DNA from: Bacteroidota bacterium
GTDB taxonomy: Bacteria; Bacteroidota; Bacteroidia; Chitinophagales; Chitinophagaceae
DNA: 64,000 bases
Direction of reading: 5' to 3'
NCBI GenBank assembly: GCA_023417815.1
Contig: JAEZEI010000110.1
Coordinates: 124,001-188,000 of the forward strand
This document shows positions 35,471 through 48,600 of this stretch, piece by piece (positions within the stretch are counted from its first letter, which is position 1; each line of letters begins with the position of its first letter). Position numbers and translations under genes: made by a program. Under the pieces are notes generated by a model that searched no databases, had not been told where the DNA came from, and saw only the letters and a program-made list of their open reading frames with translations.

Positions 35471-36580
35471 TTATAGTTTTTCAAATTTCAGTGTGCCCGA
35501 TTGAGAGCCGTCGGTGTTCACTACCTCCAGGAAGTAGACGCCGTTTGCCACCTGGCCGAACCCGAAGCGGAAACTGGTTACGCGCTCAAGGGTCAGTTCC
35601 TTCACGCTTACAACCTTGCCGCTTACATCCAGCATCGTCACTTTGTATTTCCCGTTGAAGTTGCCCAGGGTGCTTGATACGGTAACAGCTTTTTCGCTGG
35701 TAACCGGGTTAGGGTAAACGCTGAGCGCCCACTGCTGGTTAACCGAGCATGTACCATTAACCGTTTGGGGAGTGCTGTAACGGTAGTTCCCGTCCAGGTC
35801 CACACCTTTGATCCTTACCAGCATACTGGCTGTTTCAATAGCAGCATCAATATTAAAGCTCGCCCTGTATGTACCTTCCTGTGTGGCTGCCACTTCGGAT
35901 ACCCTAACATAGTTGATGCCATCCTTACTCACTTCAACATCATAACGATGCATACCGGCTTCATCAGAAGCAGTGAATACGAGGTTCACCGAGCATGCTC
36001 CGCGATTGGTCTTCGTGATCTTCACTTCCGGCTGCCGGGTACGTGAAACGATGGTGTACTGGAGAAACGAAGAGTTGTTTGTTGGATCCATATCCGACAG
36101 GATGGTGCGCGTATCATGGTTGCTGATCAGGAAATTTGCGGTGATGGTGGATTTTCCATTAACCGCCGCACGGGTGCGGAAGGCAAGGAAGATATCCTGT
36201 ACATCTGCAGGGAATTCGCCGATCACTTCACCGGTGATCTCTGCCTGGCCCCCAACCATGCCTGCGGTCCAGCGGAATACATTATCCATTCCTGCTGCCT
36301 GCAGCGAAGCGGGGTCGATCTCCAGTTTTGTGCCCAGCCCTATCTTAAGTTTAGCCGAACCCATGGGAATGGTATTCACCCCGCTGGTGTTTGATACCGG
36401 GATGCGCAGCTTAACCATGCCGTTCAGCGGGATGTTGTCTGCATCCAGCGGACGTCCGGCCATATCGGTGAGCATTATGCGTCCCACTTTCGGATCGGCA
36501 ATGGATGAAAGCCTCTGGCCTACCTGGCTGAACCCGAACAGTCCAAGCATCAGGCAACCGGCTAATAATATGCTTTTCAT
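35471..36580 (-). CDS. T9SS type A sorting-domain protein B1
   Basis: With the start at 36580 (MKSILLAGCLMLGLFGFSQ) the protein has 369 residues; other in-frame Mets lie at 36601 and 36628. The shared module (about residues 26-175) begins ADPKVGRIMLTDMAGRPLDA and ends NNSSFLQYTI. A fibronectin III-like domain and a type A T9SS sorting domain (LSVYPNPVTSEKAVTV, GKVVSVKELTL, ANGVYFLEVVN, GTLKFEKL) follow. It lies 28 nt after giant A1 with no terminator between, so the two form an operon. It is the paralogue of B2, of identical length. Confidence 0.88.
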   Translation of the reverse strand: MKSILLAGCLMLGLFGFSQVGQRLSSIADPKVGRIMLTDMAGRPLDADNIPLNGMVKLRIPVSNTSGVNTIPMGSAKLKIGLGTKLEIDPASLQAAGMDNVFRWTAGMVGGQAEITGEVIGEFPADVQDIFLAFRTRAAVNGKSTITANFLISNHDTRTILSDMDPTNNSSFLQYTIVSRTRQPEVKITKTNRGACSVNLVFTASDEAGMHRYDVEVSKDGINYVRVSEVAATQEGTYRASFNIDAAIETASMLVRIKGVDLDGNYRYSTPQTVNGTCSVNQQWALSVYPNPVTSEKAVTVSSTLGNFNGKYKVTMLDVSGKVVSVKELTLERVTSFRFGFGQVANGVYFLEVVNTDGSQSGTLKFEKL

Positions 36581-36608
36581 TTTATGATTTTTATTATTCA
36601 TTCGGTGT

Positions 36609-39600
36609 TTATTCTGCGGTGAATACAATTGAGTTAAGGTTATTGGTGAGGTTCACTTCACTGTTGGCCTGCCGCAATCTTGCACTCAGGGTGAACACAG
36701 ATACATTCGGTGAGTTACGCGTGATCTTCACTACCACCCTTTCAGTTTGTCCGCATCCGATGGTTCCGGGCGCTGTTGGGTTGCCCGGGTCTGTTTTGAT
36801 GATGGACATGAATGCAGGATGCGAGTTATCAACTTTCCACTGGGTATTATTAACCGCGTATGGAATGAAGCCGATAGTTGCTGTAGTGGCCAGGTTATCG
36901 AACGTAATTGTATAGCCTGCTACCTTGGTTATCCTGATGGTATCACCCACTGCAGGATTGCCCCCGATCTCAGAAACGTTGTACAGGATGGTATTCTCTG
37001 CACCGTTGCTGAAGAAGAAGTTGGACGTATAGTCAGAACCAAGAGACAGGTCCGGATTCACCCCGGCAGGTTCAGTAACAGTTGCATTCAACGAAGGAGA
37101 AATACAACCGTTATTGTCTGTAACGAATACCTGGTAGTTTCCTGCAGCTAGTCCTGTAAATACGCCTGTAGTGAGGCCTGTTGTATTAACAGTAGGGCCG
37201 GTGATGGAATAGGTATATCCGGGGGTACCGCCCGATCCTGCTACTGAAATGGTACCATTAGTTCCGCCATGGCAAACATTGCCCGTGGTTCCTGTAATCG
37301 CCCCGGATACTGGGGTGGCAGGTTGAGTAATCGTTACTGAAGTGTTATTGGTACATCCGTTGGCATCTGTTACTGTTACTGAGTAAATGCCTTCAGCAAG
37401 TCCGCTTATAGACGCTGTTGTTGCACCATTGCTCCACAGGTAGGTATAACCCGGTGTGCCGCCGGCTGGTGAAACTGATGCAGTGCCGTTGCTGCCGCCG
37501 AAGCAGGAAACATTCGTTACTGCAGTTGCGAGGCTGATGCTTGCAGCAGGCTCAACCACAGTATGGGTTTGTGTGGATGTACAACCGTTTGCATCGGTTA
37601 CGGTAACGGTGTATGTTCCTGCAGCCAGGCCGGTAGCAGTAATGGTGTTCTGTACAGGCACGGTATTCCATGAATAGCTGTAAGGAGCTGTTCCGCCGCT
37701 GGCTGATGCTGTTGCCGTACCGGTTGAAGAACCATGGCAAAGCACGTCGGTACCGGTGGTGCTAACTGTAAGCGCCGCAGGTTCCAGAATAGTAACCGTA
37801 GTGGTTTTGGTACAGATGTTATTCAACGGAGCGTCGCCTGTAGCCGAGGCAATTACAATGTAAGTGCCGGCAGGTAACCCGGTTGTTACTGCAGATGTAC
37901 TCACTTCAACATTGGATGCATTCCTGATGCTGAGTGTTGTTCCCGGGCTTGATGTTACCGTGATAGTACCATTGGCTGCACCGTTGCAGGTTGTATTGGT
38001 TGGTACCGCTGAAACTGTAACAGGGAAGGTGTACTGCAGGCTTGCCGCGTTATTGTTCATGTCTTCATCGGTTACGTATTCTGAGATCGTAGCCAGGATG
38101 TTAGAAGTACATGACAGGGTGCCCTGAACATTGAATTCAGCCATGCCATAGAAATCGGCAGGTACCGGCATTATCTGCACACCTGTTATTACGCGGTGCG
38201 TGCCTATGGTAGCAACGGACCATGAGTAATAGTTGCTCAGAGGAGCTGATGACAGAATATAAGCCGGGTCAACATCCATCCTGGTTCCCAGGTCGATGGT
38301 GATCGTAGTTGCACCTGTTGGTAAACCGTCAGACTGGCTGAGGTTGTACACCGGCAGTTTCAGCTTATAGGTCTGTCCGAACAGCAGTGTATTGGAGTTC
38401 TGCGATGTTCCGCCGAGGTCGGTGATATCCATTCCACCCACCGCAGGGTCGGTAACGATAGGAGCGCAGTTCACCACTGTTATGCTCGCGGTTGTAGTAA
38501 AGTCGCTGCAACCGCCGAATGGAGCAATATAATATGTAACCGTATATGTACCCGGTGTACTGGTAGCCAGTGATACAGCACCTGTTGCAGGGTTAATGTC
38601 AAGGCCTGCAGGAGCGCTGTACACTCCACCCGGGGTTCCTGACATTGAAACTGTTGCTGTTCCGGCCACGGTGCAATAAGGAGTGGCTACATAAGAGATG
38701 GTAGCGAATGGAACCGGCGTAACTGTTACCAGTTGTTCGCTGCTGTTGCTGCAACCGTTTCCGTCCACATAGTTATAGATGATAGTCCATGTACCTCCGC
38801 CCGCTGCTGCAGGATCAAACACATCGCCGGTGATGCCAGGGCCTGAGAAGGTTCCACCGGCAGGTGAACCGGTTAAGGTTACCGGGGCGGCATCTGCGCA
38901 ATACGGACCTGTAAGACCGCTGAAGCTAACCGGTGTTGGTTCAAATACGGTTACGCTCTGAACGGAAGTAGAGATACAAGAGCCATTATCATAGGTGTAA
39001 GTGATATCGTATGTACCTGTTACAGAAGGTGTGAAGGTATTGCCGCTGATGCCGTTGCCACTGAATGTACCTCCTGCAGGTGAGCCTGTAAGGGTAACCA
39101 CGTTCTCAACATCATAGCAGTAAGAAGCTGCAAGACCGCTGAAGCTTACGGTAGCACCCGCACCCACAGTAGTTTGCTGCGATGTGCTGTTGCTGCAGCC
39201 GTTGCCGTCAGTATAGCTGAAGGTAATGGTGTGCGTGCCCTGTCCTGCTGCTGCAGGGTCGAAGCTTGCACTTCCGTTGCCATTATCAGTTATACCAGGT
39301 CCGCTGAATGTACCACCTGCCTGGTTAGAAGTAAGTGTTACCGCAGCATTGTTATCGCAGTATGTAGCAGCCAGGCCGCTGAAGCTTACCGCAGGAAGTG
39401 CGTTAACTGTTACAGACTGCACATCGCTGTTGCTGCAACCGTTACCATCAGTATAGTTATAGATGATGGTCCATGTACCTGCTCCTGCAACCGCAGGATC
39501 GAAGCTGTCGCCAGTGATGCCAGGTCCGCTGAATGTACCACCTGCCGGTGAACCTACCAGGGTTGCTGCCGCGCTGTTTTCACAGTAAGAAGCTGCAAGA

Positions 39601-42600
39601 CCGGTGAAGGAAACCACTGGGAGGCTGTTCACGGTAACCGACAGGGTAACAGTTCCGGTACATGTACCATCGTTGTAGCTGTAGGTCACATCGTGTGTTC
39701 CTGCGCCTGCAGTAGCAGGGTTAAAGGTTGCAGTGCCATCGCCATTGTCGGTGATGCCCGCGCCGGTAAATGTACCGGCACCCGGGATATTACCGGTGAG
39801 GCTTGCTGCAGGTGCGTCAATGCAGTATGCAGTTGCAAGGCCTGTGAAGGAAACCTCAGGAGCAGGGTTCACCTCTATGGTTATGGTATTGCTTGTAGTG
39901 CATCCGTATTCATTGGTAGCCGTTGCAGTGTATGTTGTGGTTACATCCGGAGATGCGATCACAGTACCGCCTGTTGTTGTATTCAGGCCTGTTGAAGGCG
40001 ACCAGGTGATGTCAGCAGCTTTGGTACCGCTGATAGTGATCAGTGGCCTGTTGGCATAAGTAGATGCGCCGGTTGTAGCTGTACATGCACCCGCTGATCC
40101 TTTCAGGTTAATATTTCCTGTATATCCCGGAGTTGTTGCAGCCACGGTTGAGGTGGTTCCGAGCGAGGAGATATTATAGCATATATCGATCAGGATGTTT
40201 GAAGTACCATCCCATACGAACGGTGTTGAGAAGCTGTGCAGGTTAGCACCCGAAACAGCCGTATAAGTAGGCGCCAGGTAGCAGTCTGTGAACGTTGCCG
40301 ATGCGAATGAAGTTGTCAGCGCGGTTGCAGATGTATTTGCCATCCTGATGGTGTAGTTGTTTGCGCTACCGCCACCTACCGAGGTAACGGTGAACTGGAT
40401 CGCTGTGATAGGACCTGCAGTGAATCCTGCAGCGGTCATTTCAGATGCGCGATACAGCAACTGGTGCCTGAAGTTTCCTGTTCCGAATCCGTTACGGTAA
40501 ACACCCTCGAATTCTGTTGTTGATTGCGTACCTACCGAAGTTGTAAGCGGAGCTGAAGATGATGCTGTCAGTTCCAGGTCTTCATTAGAGCATATTGTGC
40601 CGGCAGCAGGTGTGATCACTACCGGTAGAGGCAGGTCGCGTATGAATACAGAAGCTGTTGCAGAAGTGGTAGAGCAACCAGTTGAGGTTTCTGTAACCAC
40701 CACTGAGTATTCACCTGATTCAGTTGCTTCGTATGTGCTGCTGTTAGCGCCAGGAATATCACCGCCATTCAGTTTCCACTGGTATGATGGTGCAGGCGCA
40801 TTCGTATTCACGCTCAGCATTTGTGTATTTGGTGAACATATGCTGAATGGACCTGCGTTCGCAAGGATCGCAGAAGGTGATGGGTTAACCGTTACAGTAA
40901 CCGGTGATGATACCGATGCGCTACAGTTATCTGTTACGGTTACGGTATACGTAGTGGTTACATTCGGATTAACTGTAAGTGTTTTGGTAGTAGCGATCAC
41001 TGAAGTACCATCACTCCATGAGTAGGTGAATGGTCCGCCGCCTGTTACGGTCACATCCAGGTCAACACTTGCGCCAGCGCAGATGGTTGAAACGGATGCC
41101 ATAGCAGTTGCGTTAAGCGGAACTACGGTAACCACCACATCCTGTGAGTTCACACAACCTGTAACCGGGTCTGTTGCGGTTACGGTATAAGTAGTGGTGG
41201 TTGTTGGAGTAACAGTAGCGAGATTGCTCATGATCTCTCCCGGATTCCACACCCAGTTATAGGTACCAGAACCTTGAGCTGAGCCCTGACCATTAAATAT
41301 GAATTGAGGCCTGTTTGTACTCGTTCCGCTATTTGTGGTTTGACCACACATTACTGTTGGGGTCATGTTGTCATTTCTGTAATAGGCACAAGCAGTAAAT
41401 CCTGCATTATCAACCAGAGCAAAACTATTTCCTCCAAATCCACCATCATTATTACTCCAACAGAATTGAATTATAATGTTAGAGGTACCATCCCAGTTGT
41501 ATGGTGTGCTGAAGGTGAATGTATTTATGCCGGCAGTTGGTGTATATGAAGCATTAGTATAAACCTGCTGATAACTCACGCTGTTATTGAAGCCAGTAGA
41601 CATTGACGTATTTCCAGTAGATGCAATTGAGACTGCAAAACCTTCATAAGTATCATTTGAAGATGAAATATTCAGGGCCAGTGAATTAATATTTCCTGCA
41701 ACCATACCTAAGGCAGTAAGTTCACTTGCCCTTACCATAAATTGGGTTTTGGTACCTCCCCATAGGTAATAGAAAACTCCATCGAAGCTCGAAGCAACAG
41801 TATTACCAGCACCAACAGTAATATTTGTAGTGGTAATTGAAGAAGTAGTTGCCGCCAGGTTAACTGTTGCACCTGCGCAAATGGTTGCAGGGGTTGCCGT
41901 AGCTGATGTGATAAGCGGGATCTGGGTGATGGTAACATTTACAGAGGCAGATGTTACGCAGCCTTCCACTTCATCAGTAGCAGTTACTGTATAAATATAG
42001 GTTCCGGAAAGTGTTGGTGTGATCAGGGCAGGGTTTCCTGCAACTGAACCTGTAATACCACTTCCTGCTCCAGGAGAAGCTGTCCATACATAGGTATATG
42101 TATTGTTAGAACCTGTTTGTGTTGCTGTAAGTTCGATCTCGGTATTAGGACAAACATTGTTCAGGTCAGAAGCCGCAGAGATCGGATCCGGAGGAGTTAC
42201 CGTAACCACTACTTCTGTGCGAGGACCTTCGCAACCGAAATCGCTTGTTTCAGACACCCAGAATGAAGTGGTTGTATTTATAGAAGCAGCGTATGTGCTT
42301 CCGCCGGTCTGCAACAGGGTGCCGCCGGTTTCAGCATCATACCATTTGAATGTTCCTGCTCCGCCGGATACTGAAGCGGTTGGTACACCCTCACCGCACT
42401 GGGTAGAGTTTGTAGCCACCGGTGCCTCAGGTATAGGATGTACGGTAACATTTACTGGTACGCTGTAGCTGCAACCGGTAGTGGTGTTGGTAGCTGTAAC
42501 AGTATATTCAGTTGTAACCATAGGGTTAACGGTAACTGAATTGCCTGCCAACGCACCAGGATTCCATTCCCAGTCATAGCTGGAGGTCAGGTTTGTTCCA

Positions 42601-45600
42601 AGCATTGCATTGAACCTCATGTTCGGCCTGCGGCTATAAGTGAAGTTCACTGCACCTGGAGCAGTACATACGTCGGTAAGATCTGCCCTGTAAACAATGG
42701 ATGATACAAATGTGGTATTTGATTGCCTGAAGACTGCATTCGATGTGAAATCATCATTTGCGAAGCAGGTCTGTATTATAATATTTGAAACCCCATCCCA
42801 TGCGAAAGGTGTACTGAACACGATCGTATTTGCTGCGTATCCCGCAGTTGAAGATGGTGTGTATGCAGGGTTTGAATAAACAGTGGTGAACCCGCTCTCA
42901 AGCGTTGAGGTTAATGCTGTAAGGCTGGTATGTTTAATACCGATCGAGAAGCCTTGCAGAGGCTCTGTTTCAGGTGTTGCCACATCAAACGCAATGCTGC
43001 TGATATTTCCAGCCACCACGCCGGCAGCGGTTAGTTCCGATGCACGGATCAGCATCTGGTTAAGCGCACCTCCGTAATAGTTACCGAATGGAGCAGGATA
43101 AGCTGAAGAGGTGGTTGATTCAGCGGAGTTGGTAAGTACCCCTGTACCTAATGTTACCAATCCTTCAGCAGCAGGAATGCTCTGAGCTGTAAGCGTAACA
43201 TTTGCGCCTGCACATATTTCTCCCGGAGTTGCAGTGGTGCTGGTGATCTGTGGTAATGCATTCACAATAACAGAAACGGTGCTTGTTGCGATACATTCCT
43301 TATCAGGATCATATCCTGTAACCTGGTAAATGTATGTGCCCGGGGCCGTTGGAGTAACGGTGAGCGCATCTGGTTCGCCAGGCATTTCGCCAGTGATACC
43401 ACTTCCTGTTTCAGGAGAAGCGGTCCAGGTGAACTGGTAGGTATTATCACCTCCGCCCTGGGTAACGGTGAGGTTTACCGGTGCACCCACACAAACGGAA
43501 GCCGGAGCATCAGCAGTGAGCGGATCAGCCGCACCTACGTTCTCTGTAACAGCTACGCGTGGACCCTCGCAACCTTCTGCACTTACTTCAGCCACATAGA
43601 ATGTTGTGGTAACTGCGATCGGCTGCAGGTAGGTTGTAGATGTAGATTCCTGCAACATGGTTCCAGCAAACGGATCATCGTACCAGCGGAATACCGGTGT
43701 GGCAGCGCCGCTGTTTGAAGAAACGGAAGCAAATGGCACCAGGTCGCCGCAATGGCTGTTATCGAATCCATTCGGAGCAGGAGGCAACTGGTTAACTGTA
43801 ACGGTAACTGTTGCGCTATTCGAACAGGTTGTAGCAGGGTCTGTTCCTGTAACCGTGTAAACCGTGGTTGTTGTCGGAGAAACGGATACAACGTCCCCTG
43901 TAAGGCTGCCCGGTTCCCATGCCCATGATAATGTACCAGGGCCAGGGGTGGCGGTTTGCGCGCCGAAACGAATGTTCGGACGCTGGCTGTAACTGAAGTT
44001 AACAGCGCCAGGAGAGGTACAAACCGTTGTTGCATCTGCCCTGTGAACTATAGTAGATACATAGCTGGTGGCAGACTGGTTGAACACTGCATTCGCATCG
44101 TAGTCATCGTTTGCGAAGCAGGTCTGTATAATGATGTTTGATGTGCCATCCCATGGGAATGGAGAACTGAATATGATGGTATTATTATTATATCCTGTTA
44201 AAGATGATGGCGTATAAGTAGCTGCAGAGAACACTGTAGTGAACCCGGTTTGCAGGGTTGTAGGCAACGCAGTAAGACTGGTTGTCTTAATACCTATGCT
44301 GAAGCCCTGGAGTGGTTCTGTATTCGCAGTTGCTACATCAAATGCTATGCTGGTGATATCTCCTGCAACCATTCCGGAGGCAGTAAGATCTTCAGCGCGG
44401 ATCAGGATCTGGTTAAGGGCGCCCTGGTAGTAGTTACCGAATGGAGCCGGATATGCTGCAGATCCTGTAGAAGTTGCAGAATTCTGAAGTGTTCCTGTAC
44501 CGACAACCACATTACCTGCACCTATTGCACCACCAGGAGTGGTACCTGTAAGTGTAGCCGATTCGCCTGCGCAGATCGCCATAGGTGAAGCAGAAGCGCT
44601 TACTGAAGGAAGCGCGACCACTTCTACAGTAACAGTAGAGTTGGTATAGCATGGTGTTTCGCCGGTTTCATCAGCAGCGTTTACAGTATAAGTGTATGTA
44701 CCTACTGCAGTTGGTGTTACCATTACCGGTGAACCAGTTGCAGAACCTGTAATGCCGCTTCCTGTTTCAGGAGAAGCCGTCCAGGTATAAGTATAGGTAT
44801 TTGTAGAACCTGTTTGATTTGCAGTAAGCGTCAGGCCGGCATTCAAACAAACCTGGGCAGATGCCGATGCAGTAACAGCATCAGGTGCATTCACCTGTGC
44901 AACAACCGAGGTTCTTTCACTTTCACATGTTCCGTCAAAAATGGCAACGTAGAATGTGGTTGTTGTATTGATCGAATAGGTTTCAAGTGTCTGGGCTGTA
45001 CCTTCTTCAACGGGGGTTCCACCGGTTGGGGTCAGGTACCAGCGATAAGTTTGGCCTACTGCCGCACCCACAGCGCCTGCTGCAGGCACACCTTCACCGC
45101 ACTGTACAGAGGGCACAGTAGATGGAGCTGCAGGCCTTGGGTTAACCGTTACAGTAACTGATGAAGTAATAGGACAGCCAAATACAGTCATTGTAAGGGT
45201 GTATGTAGTAGTAGCTGTTGGATTAACAGTCAGAGAGCTTGTTGTTCCTACCTCTGTTGTTCCGTCGTGCCATGAATATGCTGTAGGAATTGGCGCTCCA
45301 GAAATAATAAATCGTGGGCGGGTAGTTGTTGTTGTACTTGATCCATTCCATCCTGAAGGGGTGGTGCTTCCTTCATAGCCACAAACTTCAGCAAAAGTTT
45401 TGCTATCCACGTAGCGGGCATTGCTTGATGCAAACGGAAGAGATTCATCGTAACGAATGCGTGTTGTGGTATTTGAAGTTGTGTTATTACTATAACAGAA
45501 GCTGATTATTATATTGGAGGTTCCGTCCCAAACAAATCCTGTTACAGGGAAAGTTCGCACTCCAACTGTGGGAACAAATGTGGCCGTTGTATAAACTGTG

Positions 45601-48600
45601 GTGGTGGCCTCAATATTACCCGTTAAAGCATTCAGGGTAGTATGAGCCATTCCAATTGAAAGTCCGTTTAGTGTTGACCCGGCATTCATAAGCTCTATGC
45701 CTAAAGAATCAATTGGTCCGGCAGACAAACCAATAGCAGACAGTTCACTCGCCCTGATCAGGTATTGTGTTTTAGCACCGCCATAACCTCCGTAGAATGG
45801 AGTAACGCCTGCCGATGTTGAACTGCTAAATGAGCCTGCCCCAAGAATAGCAGGAGAAGTTAATGCCAGGTCACTTGTCAATTCTGTAGCTTCTCCGGAA
45901 CAAGTTGGGTTAATAGAAGCTGCAGTTGAAGCAGAAAAAGCTGCAAGTGGTTCATCTGCATACGATGTACCGGTAAACAATACTTCAAAGCCATTAGCAT
46001 CTATTACAAATACATTCCAGGTAACACTAGCATTGCCAGGAGTGGGAACAGGTATTATTGCTTCCCAATCATTGCCAACAGTGTTGGTCATGTCCAAAGT
46101 ATCTACTGCGACTCCATTATATGCATAACGAAGTTTTACAGAAGTGATAGCGCCAGAACCTGGTTCAATTACAGCAGTGATTGTATGAGGCACAGCTGTG
46201 CACTGACCGCCCGCAGGGCTAAAGGTTCCTGAAGAAACAATTGGAAGAGCACTTGTTCCTTCAAATTCGTCTGCACCGATATCAGTACCTGTTCCGGTTC
46301 CTGCATATCCGGTGTTTCCGAAGCGAACATCACCATCTATATCATCGGTGATCCCTGAAATTGCAGTACCCTGGCTTTCCAGCGGAGAAGCGATCGCATC
46401 ATTGATGTGCAGGTTAGCAACTGCGCCGTCTGCGTCAAGGAAGTTCGGATTAGCGCTGTTACTGTTCACATCCAGGCCAACTGCAGTTTTCCATGCAGCG
46501 AAGTTTGTTACATCAGCGCTGTTGAAGCGGCCGAATTCAGCACCGGTTGCATAGTAGTTGTTATTGCTCAATGTGAGGCCAGAAGGAGCCGCAGCAGACC
46601 CTGCAACTGTTATTGCATAGTGTTTGCCTGTACCCGTGCCATTGGTGCGTGTATTAGAGAAGATATTATTTCGGAATATCCTTGTGCCGGTAGTTACGCT
46701 GTTAAGCGCAAAGGTATTTGAAGTACCTGCGCCAACACCTGTACCGCCAATGTGCACAGAGTTATAAACATAAGTACCCGTTCCGCTTGCATCCCTGATA
46801 CCGTTGATGCTGAAAGCGGTTGCAGCGTTAGAACCCAGCCTTACAAAGTTGTTGCTGTAAGTGGCACTTCCACTATTCATATGAATACCGGATACTACCA
46901 CGGATGTTGCCGCCACATTTGATGTGTAAAGGTTTGAAACGCTGTTCTTCGAAACGGTGCTGGCTGCGGTTCCACCGAAGTAGATACCAGTAATGTTAGC
47001 TGCAGCTTCGGCAGAATTTACCAGGTCGCTAACGGTATTTCCTGAAAGCGTACCGGCGCCTGAAGAAGTATAGCTGATACCGATCATGGTAGCGCTGCCT
47101 GCTGTACCTGTATTGGCCGCTGAAGAAGAGAAGTTGCTGATAGTGTTTCCGCTAAGCGTGTTAGGGCCGCTTGAAGCAGAAATACCTCTTAACTGGCCTG
47201 CTGTACCGGTGCTGGTGTGGTTAAGATATGAAATAGTGTTGTTCGAGATCGTTGCTCCAAAAGAAGCGTGGGTCTGTGAAATACCTGTTATAGATCCACC
47301 CGTTGGGTTTATCAGCGCTGCTGCACTTGTACCAATGGTATTGCCTGAAATGGTACTTGCTGCGGTCAGCGTAAGGTTTGTGGTGGTATTGATGAAGATA
47401 CCGGTGATCGAGTTGCTGTTAGATCCCGCAATTGAGATACCCGCGATGGTATTATTAGTGATGTTCGCAGAAGTGCCTGTTTGAGAAGCATAGTTACTTC
47501 CCAGGTTTATCGCGTTCAGCACTGCGCTGCTGCCACCCGCAAAAACAATTGAACCAGGTGCAGTTGCGCTGCCCAGGGTATTGTTGGTGATAGTGATCGC
47601 GGCCGTTGAAGCAATTGGTTCCACCGCGATCAGCGAGTTGCTGGTTGTACTGGTAGAAGTAGTTGTTACATTATAGTTGGCGATGGTATTGCCAGAGATG
47701 GTTGTCGCATCGGCGCTACCATAAACCAGGTTGATCGGGCTGAATACAAACGGAGAGGTACCTGTAATGGTAAGTGCAGATCCTCCGGCCATTGGAGCGG
47801 TACCGCCTATATAGTTACCCGTGATATTATAAGAACCTGCCGGTATAAATCCGCCGCCGATTGCTGAAATAAAGCTCGCAGGAGAAGTTACCGATGTATT
47901 AAAGGCTCTTGATGCCGTCTGGTAGAAGCTGTTTCCGGAAATGGTCCAGGTAGAACCGGCAGAGATCGCATTTGCGCCCGCCAGCAATACACCATAGTTG
48001 GATATTCCGCTGCCCGCGGCATAATAGTCGAATATATTATTGTTGGAGATGGTCACAGACTTGTTGTCTGCAGGGGCTGCTGAACCAAAGGCAATGATAC
48101 CGTTTGGAGAAACTCCGCTACCATCTATATTACAATTGTCGATCGTAATGAAGTTATTACCATTCGCAGTAGTAGCACCCGTGGTATCGATAGCAGTAGC
48201 GATCATTACCACACCGCTTGCGTTGCTGGTGTTGAAAGATTTCAGTCCAACATAAGTAAGTGTATTGTGCTGGGCATCCCTGTAGAAGCGGGCCGCTAAA
48301 CCATTTCCATTATTCACAATATTCAGTGCGCTGGTAGTTCCGGTGCCGCCTGGTCTGCCGTCGATGATCATATACTTAGCCTGGTTGAAATCCAGGATAG
48401 GGGTAGTTGTATTTCCTGCGATAGTGAATGGACCGGCGCCTGTTGCAGGACGGATGGTCACTGTATTGGTGGTGGAAGCACCTGGTATCGGGGTAAATAC
48501 CATTGGCGATTCACCGGCAGCATTGTAGTCTGCGAGCAGCTCTACAACTGTAGGCTGGGTGATTCCGCAGCCGCTCAGTACGAGGAATGCCTGCTCAATG

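Noticed and set aside
35973..36587. 204-residue plus-strand frame opposite B1, and many similar frames opposite A1 and A2
   Set aside because: They are antisense shadows. The minus-strand genes have clear domains, signals and sorting domains, and the plus frames have none.
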